In this document: one piece after another, positions 46,869-55,739 of the stretch | Layout: every line of letters starts with the position of its first letter | How positions within the stretch are numbered: position 1 is the first letter of the stretch | Assembly: GCF_000613925.1 (NCBI RefSeq) | Contig: NZ_BAJX01000004.1 | Location: forward strand, 62,001 to 126,000 | Source: Prevotella histicola JCM 15637 = DNF00424 | GTDB lineage: Bacteria > Bacteroidota > Bacteroidia > Bacteroidales > Bacteroidaceae | DNA: 64,000 nt | Direction of reading: 5' to 3' | The notes under the pieces: generated by a model | Told to the model about the DNA's origin: nothing | Databases searched by the model: none | What the model saw: the letters and a program-made list of their open reading frames with translations, nothing else | Program-made: the position numbers and the translations under genes

Positions 46869-48065
46869 ATGAGCGAAAAGATCATTCCATCTAACGAGCC
46901 TGCACAGGCAGCAAGCGAACCTATAAAGGCAAGTTATACAGAATATACAGTCATTCCTTCACAAGGATATTGTCAGTTTGTTAAATGCAAAAAGGGCGAC
47001 CAACCCGTTGTTCTGAAGGGCTTAAAAGAAGCCTATCGGGAGCGTGTGTTGTTGCGTAACGCACTGAAACGTGAGTTTAAACAGTGCCAACGACTGAATC
47101 ATCCAGGCATTGTTCGTTATCAAGGACTGGTTGATGTTGAGGGGTATGGGCTCTGTATTGAAGAAGAATACGTGGATGGACGCACCTTACAGGCGTATCT
47201 GAAGGAGTCACATACGGACGACGAGAAGATAACCATTGTCAATCAGATTGCTGATGCACTGCGTTATGCACATCAGCAAGGCGTTGCACATCGCAATCTT
47301 AAGCCTTCAAACATCCTTATCACCAAGCAAGGAGACCACGTAAAGTTAATAGATTTCAATGTACTTTCATTGGATGACGTGAAGCCAACGGCTGATACTA
47401 CTCGCTTTATGGCGCCCGAATTGAAGGATGAAACCATGACTGCAGATGGTACAGCGGACATTTATTCACTCGGAACCATTATGAAAGTGATGGGATTAAC
47501 GCTGGCTTACAGTGAGGTTATCAAGCGTTGTTGTGCCTTCAAGCGCAGTGATCGTTATTCAGACATTGATGATTTCCTGGCTGACTTCAATCATGATGGG
47601 TCATCATTCTCTATGCCTAAGATCGGAAAGGGAACAGTTGTTATAGGTCTTATAGCAGTTGTCGTAATTGCTTTGGCTGCTTTGGCATATAATTATGGTG
47701 GTGCATTGGTTGATCAAGTAGGTAAGATTGACGTTACATCCATCTTTAAGTCAGATGCAGAAACAGCTCCAGAAGACACTGCAACGGTAAAGTCTGTGGA
47801 GCAAAACAACAATGAAACTGTTGCTGATGAGGCTCCTGCAACAGGTAAACTCGCCTTTATGAACACGATGAAGCCTGCTCTTTACAAGGACCTTGACCGC
47901 CTTTTTGCAAAGCATTCGGACGATAGAGCGAAGCTGAACAGGGCTATTAAGGTCTACTATCGTGGTCTTATTCAAGCCAATGACACGCTTGACAATGAGC
48001 AACGTGCCGAACTTGACCGTGTCTTTGGCAATTATGTGAAGCAGAAGAAAGCTGCGTTGAAATAA
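46869..48065 (+). CDS. Membrane Ser/Thr protein kinase-like protein, likely pseudokinase
   Basis: The fold of a Hanks-type kinase is clear in residues 25-245: VVLK with Lys50, the alpha-C Glu69 (LKREF), APEL at 182 and DIYSLG at 198. The catalytic loop reads HRNLKPSN with Asn143 in place of the catalytic Asp, and DFG reads DFN (Asp162 kept). The Gly-rich loop is weak (SQGYCQF). A single membrane segment at about 255-275 is followed by an external part of about 120 residues. The Asn codon is at 47295-47297. It may bind ATP and act as a scaffold or have weak activity. No phosphatase neighbour is seen. Confidence 0.85.
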   Translation: MSEKIIPSNEPAQAASEPIKASYTEYTVIPSQGYCQFVKCKKGDQPVVLKGLKEAYRERVLLRNALKREFKQCQRLNHPGIVRYQGLVDVEGYGLCIEEEYVDGRTLQAYLKESHTDDEKITIVNQIADALRYAHQQGVAHRNLKPSNILITKQGDHVKLIDFNVLSLDDVKPTADTTRFMAPELKDETMTADGTADIYSLGTIMKVMGLTLAYSEVIKRCCAFKRSDRYSDIDDFLADFNHDGSSFSMPKIGKGTVVIGLIAVVVIALAALAYNYGGALVDQVGKIDVTSIFKSDAETAPEDTATVKSVEQNNNETVADEAPATGKLAFMNTMKPALYKDLDRLFAKHSDDRAKLNRAIKVYYRGLIQANDTLDNEQRAELDRVFGNYVKQKKAALK

Positions 48066-48224
48066 TGATTGAACAGAGTTGAAATAGTATTTTACCTTGA
48101 GTAAACATACAGTTTGGCTCGTTTGTTTATGACATCTATATGAAACAGGGGCAGACTCTGTACTTTCTTTCAACCTTGATGGCATGTGAAGAAAGACAGA
48201 ATCTGCCCTTGTCTGGTTAAAAAT

Positions 48225-48959
48225 ATGACGAAAAGAATCTTGTATATAATGCTTGTAGCTCAACTGTTTGTGGGAGTTTTACAAGCTCAAAAGCCTGTGC
48301 AGAACCGCCGACAGGCTGCTGGTCAGTCGATGGAACGGCAAGGGTTGGTAAATATAAAGCATGTAGGACCTTCCATAAAGGTGGCTTTGATGTATGCACG
48401 TACTGATAATTTCTGTCATCGTATGCTCTATCATGACCTGCGTGATGCCTATGTTCTGCCAGCATGTGCTGATGCTTTGCGCAAGGCACAGGCTGAGTTG
48501 AAACGCCGAAGACCCGACTTGAGCCTTTGTATCTTTGATGCTACACGCCCTATGAGTGTACAACAAACGATGTGGGATGCCGTCAAGAACACCCCACAAT
48601 ACTTCTATGTATCCAATCCTGCACATGGTGGAGGAATGCATAACTATGGTATGGCGGTTGATATCAGTATCTGTAAGGCCTCATGGAATGATGCTTCGTG
48701 GCGTGAAGGAGCTGCAAAATGCCATATAGACACGATACCTATGGGGGTGAAAGTTGATCACATGGGTATTGAAAGTCATATTGATAAGGAGCAGGAGTTG
48801 GTTTCTCGTGGTATGATATCTCGTGAAGCGCTGAACAATCGTAGGCTCTTGCGTGAAGTGATGAGGACTGCAGGCTTCATGCCCTTGCGTACTGAATGGT
48901 GGCATTTCAACCTTCGTACGAGGGAATGGGCAAAGAAAAACCTGAAAGTAGTAAGGTAA
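48225..48959 (+). CDS. M15 (VanX-like) D-Ala-D-Ala dipeptidase
   Basis: This 244-residue enzyme would split D-Ala-D-Ala in the periplasm. It has a signal peptide (MTKRILYIMLVAQLFVGV, then LQAQ) and the zinc motif GGGMHNYGMAVDIS near residue 140 (His and Asp), with TEWWHFN near the end (Glu and His). FDATRPMSVQQ is also conserved. A GTG at 48186 is in frame, but ATG 48225 begins the signal peptide. It does not suggest vancomycin resistance, as no vanHA genes are near; a role in wall recycling is likelier. Confidence 0.88.
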   Translation: MTKRILYIMLVAQLFVGVLQAQKPVQNRRQAAGQSMERQGLVNIKHVGPSIKVALMYARTDNFCHRMLYHDLRDAYVLPACADALRKAQAELKRRRPDLSLCIFDATRPMSVQQTMWDAVKNTPQYFYVSNPAHGGGMHNYGMAVDISICKASWNDASWREGAAKCHIDTIPMGVKVDHMGIESHIDKEQELVSRGMISREALNNRRLLREVMRTAGFMPLRTEWWHFNLRTREWAKKNLKVVR

Positions 48960-49061
48960 ATGCTTCGTGTCTGACCCTCCATCTGAAAGGAGAAGGGAGT
49001 GAATAGGCTCATTCGTTATGGTTAGATGATAGTTGAAAGTGGTATAAGATAGAGTTGAAAG

Positions 49062-50402
49062 ATGGTAAAAAAGCAAGGAGATAGTCTGCAGCAGGAAGAG
49101 TTCCCATTGCCGAAATACGTGCAAGAGACCCTGAGTAAGCATAATATTTCACTCTCCCCAACATTCGGAATGGGCAAGGTGGAAGGTGCGTTACTTGATA
49201 CTTTAGCCTTTCAATCCCACCGTTATCCTGATGTTGACATGCCTTATTTGCTGAATCAGATAGCCGGATGGCAGACAGCAAAGGCTAAGTTACCAACGTG
49301 GGCTGCCAATGAAGACATCATCTATCCACCCCATCTGTCTATGGAACAATGCTCCAGTGAACAGACGGCAGACTATAAGTTGCAGCTTGCAGCTCGTTTG
49401 TTAACCACAGCAACGGGAGTTAACGCTGCTTCACATGCTCTATCCCAGATTGTACCAGGGAGTCTACTCGTTGATTTAACAGGTGGCTTTGGTGTTGACT
49501 CTTCCTTTATCTCACGTTGTTTCGAGCGTGCAGTCTATGTTGAACAACAGGAAAAACTCTGTGAAGTGGCTCAACATAACTTTCAGGTTTTGGGCTTGTC
49601 GCAGGTTGAGGTGGTGCATGCCGACAGCACGGAATACCTCCATTCACTTTCTCATGCTACACTGATATATCTTGATCCAGCCCGTCGGAATGAGCAAGGG
49701 GGCAAGACCGTGCTGATAAATGACTGTACACCAGATGTCATAACATTAGAGTCGGAACTCTTAGAGAAGGCAGATACCGTCATGATAAAGCTCTCACCCA
49801 TGCTTGATTGGCACCGTGCAGTAGATGAACTCAACCGTATTGGAGATGTTGTTCGTGAGGTTCACATCGTCTCAGTGCGCAATGAGTGTAAGGAACTCCT
49901 CATCATTATCAAGCAAAAGAGTAACGACGGAGAAGCAGAACCTTTACGAATAGTATGTGTGAATGATGGTAATGCTATCTCTTATGCAGCTTTGGAAGCA
50001 AAGGATATGCAGCAGAAAGTAATTGCATCACCTCCTGTTGCGGGGCAATTTCTCTATGAACCGAATGCTTCTTTGATGAAATCAGGGTGCTTTGCATTGC
50101 TGACTGAGCGTTATGATGTCGCAGCTGTCGATGTAAACTCTCATCTTTTCGTCTCTGAAACACTTACGACAGACTTCCCCGGGCGCAGTTTTGAGATAAC
50201 AGCTGTATCCTCTTTTAATAAGAAAGAAGTAAGAAGAACACTCTCAGGTATCACGAAAGCAAATATAGCAGTACGCAATTTCCCTATGAGTGTGGCTGAT
50301 TTACGCAAACGATTGAAGCTAAAAGAGGGAGGAAATGTGTATCTTTTTGCAACGACAGATGCCTTAGGCAATCATCTTTTGTTGGTTTGCAGGAAGGTAT
50401 AA
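49062..50402 (+). CDS. SAM-dependent methyltransferase, THUMP-like family
   Basis: This 446-residue protein has a class I methyltransferase core with VDLTGGFGVDSSF near residue 137 (SAM motif I), VVHADSTEYL and then IYLDPARRNEQGG near 205, a DPAR motif like that of some RNA methyltransferases. The C-terminal part (about 340-446) resembles a THUMP-like domain (FPMSVADLRKRLKLKEGG). The target RNA or other substrate is not known. It is complete, with no clear promoter nearby. Confidence 0.82.
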   Translation: MVKKQGDSLQQEEFPLPKYVQETLSKHNISLSPTFGMGKVEGALLDTLAFQSHRYPDVDMPYLLNQIAGWQTAKAKLPTWAANEDIIYPPHLSMEQCSSEQTADYKLQLAARLLTTATGVNAASHALSQIVPGSLLVDLTGGFGVDSSFISRCFERAVYVEQQEKLCEVAQHNFQVLGLSQVEVVHADSTEYLHSLSHATLIYLDPARRNEQGGKTVLINDCTPDVITLESELLEKADTVMIKLSPMLDWHRAVDELNRIGDVVREVHIVSVRNECKELLIIIKQKSNDGEAEPLRIVCVNDGNAISYAALEAKDMQQKVIASPPVAGQFLYEPNASLMKSGCFALLTERYDVAAVDVNSHLFVSETLTTDFPGRSFEITAVSSFNKKEVRRTLSGITKANIAVRNFPMSVADLRKRLKLKEGGNVYLFATTDALGNHLLLVCRKV

Positions 50403-50454
50403 AAAGCTCAATCGCAGACTTGCCCATGATATTCTTGTTAATTTTTAATATACT

Positions 50455-50486
50455 TTTGCAATAGTGAGCAGGTTTGTTTATCTTTG
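50455..50486 (+). promoter_or_regulatory. Promoter of the endonuclease I gene
   Basis: TTTG (50455-50458) and TATCTTTG (50479-50486) are exactly 20 bp apart. The leader is about 84 bp. The TTTG is itself the end of a second -7-like box, TACTTTTG (50451-50458). Confidence 0.72.
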
Positions 50487-50570
50487 CAGATATTATGAAA
50501 AAGAAGCTTCTAATGACCTAAAAAAGAAAAGATATACGACAAATATTTACCCATAAAACCTATAAAACGA

Positions 50571-52097
50571 ATGAAAAGTTATTTCAAAATGATCTTCGCA
50601 GTAGCGTTGATTGGTTTCTCAACATCAGCTAATGCCATTGACCGTCACAGTCTTGCACAGTATGCAGCATCGCTAAAAGGACTGAAAAAGGAACAGCTTA
50701 AGGCTGCTTTATATGATATTATGAAGCAGAAAACAGTGCTCGTTTATGGTGGAAAACCGAAAGGAACGTGGTATGGATTCTGGTATTCTGACCGTGATAC
50801 GGCGACAAATGAGTGTTATAACCGCTACAGTGACAAGAAGTTCTACTTTGGAAATAAGAACGATGGAAAAGCTATTGCGGGTATGAACATTGAACATTCT
50901 TTCCCTAAAAGCTGGTGGGGTAGTGTTGAGAATGATGCCTGGCGTGACCTGTATAACCTCTATCCATCCGATTCTAAGGCCAATAGTGAAAAGAGTAACT
51001 ATGTTATGGGCGTCGTAGTCAACGCGAAAAGTCAGTCAGGTGCAGGCTATGACAAAGTAGGAACAGGCTATGCTGATGGTCAGCTCGTCAAGATGTGGGA
51101 GCCAGGAGACCGCTTTAAAGGTGAGTTCTCACGTAGTTATATGTACATGGCAACCACTTATCAAGACCTGAGCTTCGGCTCTGAAGGAGCAAAACAGTTG
51201 CAAACAGGAGCCTATCCAACGCTCAAGAAGTGGGCATCCGATCTCTTCCGCCAATGGAGTAAGCGTGATCGTGTAGATAATCAGGAGATCAATCGTAACA
51301 ATGCCATTGCTAAACTCCAGCACAATCGTAATCTTTTCATTGATTATCCCAACCTTGCAGAGTACGTATGGGGCGACAGTATGGACGTTGCCTTCGACCC
51401 AGATATGTCAATAACAACCGCTTCTGATGATAGTCGTTATATTGGTGTTATTGTTCCTGAAGACCCTATTACACCTGAAGACCCTAAGGTTACTCCACAG
51501 AACGTTACCTTTGTGAAGACTACAACAGCCCCTGTAACTGACAAACGATAACTCCTTGTTGCCAGTGTTGATGGTAAGTTCTTTGCAGGAAAGACGGTTC
51601 AAGGGACAAAGAAGTATGACTACTTACATTGCTCTCCAGTGACCGATAATACAGGGAAGATCACCGTTTCTGATGATAATCTGTACTTTACATTCGAGCA
51701 GGAAGCAGGTGGATATTACATCAAAGACGGTAAAGGACGTTATTTTTACCAAGATGGTGTGCATGCAAACTTCAATGTTGTCAAGTCAAAGGATAAGGCA
51801 ACAGTATGGACAATAACTCCAAATGCTAACGGAACATTCTTGATTAAAAGCCCAGATGGTCATGTTGTGCAATATTCTAAGAAGTATAAATCCTATGGAG
51901 CATACAAGACTGCGAACGCAAACGATGTCTATCCAATGCTCTATATGGAGGATCCTACACTGGGAATTATGACAATAGAGACTGTAAAAGATGATGGTGG
52001 AGCTGTTTATAACCTACAAGGTGTTCGCATGCCAGACGGAGTTAAACTCCAACCGGGTATCTATGTACGCAGTGGAAAGAAGTTCTTTGTGAGATAA
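50571..52097 (+). pseudogene. Secreted endonuclease I with C-terminal domain, in-frame stop
   Basis: A signal peptide (MKSYFKMIFAVALIGFST, cut near ANA) leads to the endonuclease I domain with the active-site segment NIEHSFPKSWWG near residue 107. The frame ends at TAA 51549-51551, but the same frame is open again to 52097. The sequence across the stop (TDKR-stop-LLVASVDGKFFAG) suggests a Tyr codon turned to TAA. The distal part ends with YNLQGVRMPDG and GIYVRSGKKFFVR, like tails of Prevotella secreted proteins. The nuclease part itself is intact. Confidence 0.82.
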
Positions 52098-52130
52098 TCA
52101 ATAGCCATCAGTGGACTAATAGCTAATGAA

Positions 52131-52178
52131 GCTTTATAATTCCTTGATAAAATAGGAATTATAAAGCCTTCTTTTTTA
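52131..52178 (+). terminator. Intrinsic terminator after the endonuclease gene
   Basis: GCTTTATAATTCC (52131-52143) pairs perfectly with 52155-52167 over an 11-base loop, followed by a T-rich tract. Confidence 0.8.
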
Positions 52179-52218
52179 TAGCTGTTGATGATGTTCCGCA
52201 AATGTGTTGAGGGTAAAC

Positions 52219-52310
52219 ACGTATGGAGTTGACGCCTAGCACGTGTGGAGTTGACGCTTAGCACAACGTGTGTTGGTGCTTAGCACCACATGTGCGGACG
52301 CCTAGCACAA
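52219..52310. repeat. Four imperfect short repeats ending in CCTAGCAC or CTTAGCAC
   Basis: Four units of about 22-26 bp follow one another, each with a (A)CGTGTGG- or CGTATGG-like start and (G)CCTAGCAC or (G)CTTAGCAC end. The sequence is richer in G and C than its surroundings. It precedes the GNAT-like gene and its promoter. Confidence 0.55.
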
Positions 52311-52362
52311 ACTCTTTTTACTGTCGATTGAACGGTTGATGGTCAATAAAGTACAGTCTAAA

Positions 52363-52394
52363 TTTGTCCATATACCTTTTTTTTAGTACTTTTG
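52363..52394 (+). promoter_or_regulatory. Promoter of the GNAT-like gene
   Basis: TTTG (52363-52366) and TACTTTTG (52387-52394) are 20 bp apart, a full match. The start codon is 40 bp downstream. Confidence 0.75.
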
Positions 52395-52434
52395 CACGTT
52401 TAAGAATAGATACATAACGAATTAAAAATAGCAA

Positions 52435-53586
52435 ATGTCATCAGTTCAGATAAAGAGAGTAGAGACCAAGAAAGACCTCAAGGCTTTCATAGAATTTCAT
52501 TATGATCTCTACGAAGGTAATCCTTATGATGTGCCAAATCTCTACAGTGACGAATGGAATACGCTCTCGAAAGACAAGAATGCAGCCTTTGACTTTTGTG
52601 AAGCAGAGTACTTTCTTGCCTTGAAAGATGGTAAGGTGGTGGGTCGTGTGGCTGCCATTATCAATCATAGAGCCAACGAAAAGTGGCAAAAGAAAGACGT
52701 TCGTTTCGGTTGGATAGACTTCATTGACGATATAGAAGTGTCAAGTGCCTTGCTTACTGCTGTAAAACAGTACGGCAAAGAGAAAGGAATGGAAGATATT
52801 GTCGGCCCATTAGGCTTCACGGATATGGACCCAGAAGGTATGCTAACATGGGGTTTTGATAAACTCGGAACGATGGCTACCAGTTACAACTACGAGTATT
52901 ATCCAAAGCATATGGAGCAACTCGGGGGATGGGAGAAAGACAATGACTATGTGGAGTATTATCTTGTGGTACCAGAGAAGATACCAGAGAAGTATACGAA
53001 GATAGCCGAAATGGTTGAGAGTCGATACAATCTTCATGCACGGAAGTTGACCAAAGAAGATATCTTTGACGAAGGATACGGAAAGAAACTCTTTGAAGTG
53101 GTGAATAAAACCTATTCCCATTTGTATGGATTCTCCGACTTGAGCGACCGTCAGATAGACCAGTATATCAAGATGTACTTCCCATTTGCCGACTTAGATC
53201 TTGTCACTGTCATTGAAGATGGTAATAAGAATAATGAGATTGTGGGCATCGCTATCACCATACCTTCACTGAGTCGGGCACTGCAGAAGTGCCGTCGTGG
53301 TAGGTTATTCCCGTTTGGTTGGTGGCATATCTTACGTGCAATAAAGTTCCATAAGACTGAGGCTGTAGACCTTCTGCTTATAGGTGTGTTGCCGGAATAC
53401 CGCTCAAAGGGAGCAAATGCATTGATCTTTACGGATCTTATCCCACGTTATGTCAAGTATGGTTTCAAGTGGGGAGAGACACAAGTGGAGATGGAAACGA
53501 ACGAAAGTGTACAGAGTCAGTGGGGTCCTTTAGACCCAATTAACCACAAGCGGAGACGCTGCTACAGAAAAAAGATTGATCTATAA
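52435..53586 (+). CDS. GNAT-like acetyltransferase family protein
   Basis: This 383-residue cytosolic protein appears to have two GNAT-like parts. The first (about 1-150) has YFLALKDGKVVGRVAAIIN; the second (to about 370) has DLLLIGVLPEYRSKGANAL, which resembles the acetyl-CoA loop (RxxGxA pattern weakly kept). The family is conserved in Bacteroidales, but its substrate is unknown. It has its own promoter. Confidence 0.7.
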   Translation: MSSVQIKRVETKKDLKAFIEFHYDLYEGNPYDVPNLYSDEWNTLSKDKNAAFDFCEAEYFLALKDGKVVGRVAAIINHRANEKWQKKDVRFGWIDFIDDIEVSSALLTAVKQYGKEKGMEDIVGPLGFTDMDPEGMLTWGFDKLGTMATSYNYEYYPKHMEQLGGWEKDNDYVEYYLVVPEKIPEKYTKIAEMVESRYNLHARKLTKEDIFDEGYGKKLFEVVNKTYSHLYGFSDLSDRQIDQYIKMYFPFADLDLVTVIEDGNKNNEIVGIAITIPSLSRALQKCRRGRLFPFGWWHILRAIKFHKTEAVDLLLIGVLPEYRSKGANALIFTDLIPRYVKYGFKWGETQVEMETNESVQSQWGPLDPINHKRRRCYRKKIDL

Positions 53587-53601
53587 CGCTGGATGATGTG
53601 G

Positions 53602-53659
53602 GGACAGACGCCTCGTCTGTCCGTAAACTCTTTATTAATAGTGGCAGACGAGGGCGTCT
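53602..53659. repeat. Pair of small palindromes before parE
   Basis: GGACAGACG (53602-53610) pairs with CGTCTGTCC (53614-53622), a 9-bp stem. A second motif, AGACG-AGGG-CGTCT (53646-53659), is an inverted near-copy of it. They lie between the GNAT-like gene and parE. Confidence 0.55.
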
Positions 53660-53679
53660 ATCGCTACTGATAAGTTAAT

Positions 53680-55616
53680 ATGGACGAAACAATTAAACCC
53701 GTAGAATATACAGATGATAACATCCGACACCTATCGGATATGGAGCATGTGCGTACCCGTCCAGGTATGTACATTGGTCGTTTAGGTGATGGAAAACTGC
53801 CAGAGGATGGTATTTATGTGCTCTTGAAGGAGGTTATCGACAACTCTATCGATGAGTTTAAGATGAATGCTGGCGACCGAATAGAGATAGATGTAGAAGA
53901 TAATCTGCGTGTTAGTGTGCGCGACTATGGGCGTGGTATTCCGCAAGGAAAGCTTGTTGAGGCTGTATCAGTACTGAATACGGGTGGTAAGTATGACTCA
54001 AAAGCATTTAAAAAGAGCGTTGGTCTGAACGGAGTCGGTGTGAAAGCAGTTAACGCTCTTAGCTCACATTTCGAGGTAAAGAGCTTCCGTGACGGAAAAG
54101 TACGGGCTTTGTCATTCGAGAAAGGTAATCTTCAGAGTGACAAAACATCGAAGTCAACAGACGAAAACGGTACGTATATTTACTTTGAACCAGACAACAC
54201 GCTCTTCAAGAACTACTCTTTCCATGATGATATCGTGGAGGAAATGCTCCGTAACTATACCTATCTGAATACAGGACTTACCATAATGTACAACGGAAGG
54301 CGCATTCTTAGCGCCATGGATTGAAGGATTTGCTGATAGATAACATGACTGTAGATCCTCTTTACCCTATTGTACATATGAAAGGGGAAGATATTGAGAT
54401 TGCTTTCACCCATACAAACCAGTATGGAGAGGAGTATTATTCGTTCGTAAATGGGCAACATACAACACAAGGGGGTACACATCAGACTGCTTTTAAGGAA
54501 CATATAGCCAAGACTATCAAGGAATTCTTTGGTAAATATGAGTATGGTGACATCCGAAACGGTATCGTTGCAGCCATAGCTGTTAATGTTGAGGAGCCTG
54601 TTTTTGAGTCTCAGACGAAGATAAAGCTTGGTTCTACACAGATGTCTCCTGATGGTGAGACCATTAATAAGTATGTTGGAGACTTCATAAAGACGAATAT
54701 CGACAACTATCTCCACATCCATAAGGAGGATTTTACGGATATATTAGAGAATAAAATCAAGGAGACTGAACGCGAAAGAAAGGCTATGGCGGGTGTAACT
54801 AAGCTCGCTCGAGAGCGTGCAAAGAAGGCAAATCTGCACAATCGTAAGCTTCGTGACTGTCGCGTGCACTACTGTGATGTGAAGAATGACCGTAAAGAGG
54901 AGAGCTCTATCTTCATAACTGAGGGTGATTCTGCCAGTGGAAGTATCACAAAGAGTCGTGATGTGAATACACAAGCTGTGTTTTCTTTGCGTGGAAAGCC
55001 CCTTAATTCGTTTGGACTTACAAAGAAAGTCGTTTATGAGAATGAGGAGTTCAACCTTCTTCAGGCAGCTCTTGATATTGAAGATGGTTTGGATTCACTT
55101 CGCTATAATAAAGTGATTGTGGCAACAGATGCCGATGTTGACGGTATGCACATCCGTCTGTTGATCATCACTTTCTTCTTACAATTCTTTCCAGAGTTGA
55201 TAAAGAAGGGACATGTCTACGTCCTTCAGACACCTCTTTTCCGTGTTCGTAACCGTCGAACAAAGATAAAGAACAAGCAAGTCATTGCTGATGCTGATGC
55301 AAATAGGGCAAAGAATGAGAAGAAAAACGACTTCATTACACGTTATTGTTACTCTGAAGAGGAACGCTTAGCAGCGATTAATGACCTTGGACCAGAGCCT
55401 GAAATCACTCGATTCAAGGGTCTTGGAGAGATCTCTCCAGATGAGTTTGCCCACTTCATAGGTCCCGATATGCGTTTGGAACAGGTCACTCTGCACAAGA
55501 ATGACCAAGTTGCGAAGCTCTTGGAGTACTATATGGGAAAGAATACGATGGAACGTCAGAACTTCATCATTGACAATTTGGTTATTGAAGAAGACTTACC
55601 TGAAGAAGAGAATTAA
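53680..55616 (+). pseudogene. parE: DNA topoisomerase IV subunit B, frameshifted
   Basis: ParE is the ATPase subunit that decatenates chromosomes with ParC. The GHKL motifs are KEVIDNSIDEF (about residue 50), DYGRGIP and KKSVGLNGVGVKAVNALS; the last is typical of ParE rather than GyrB. The TOPRIM part holds ITEGDSASG and [17 protein letters not shown], and the end [12 protein letters not shown]. The frame breaks at about 54309-54313 with a net loss of one base (I-L-S then R-H-G-L-K in the second frame). Total about 645 residues. As parE is essential, this is probably a sequence error. parC is not in the window. Confidence 0.9.
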
Positions 55617-55739
55617 GGAAATTGGGAGTGTTTCTCAGCCTGTAGAAATAAAGAAATAAGGTAGTTTATTGTATTCATGGTGTGGTTTCTCGTCTGAGAA
55701 CCATATAATGAAAATATTAGAAAAGGAATAATCATCATT

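Noticed and set aside
48225..48959. VanX as a vancomycin-resistance gene
   Set aside because: No vanH/vanA/vanR/vanS genes are near, and the organism is Gram-negative; a wall-recycling dipeptidase is more likely.
50495..50521. Tiny upstream open frame (MKKKLLMT) in the endonuclease leader
   Set aside because: Eight codons with no run of repeated regulatory codons or attenuator hairpin; no support.
51549..51551. Stop codon reassignment or readthrough at TAA in endonuclease I
   Set aside because: All other genes here use TAA as a normal stop, and no readthrough context is evident.
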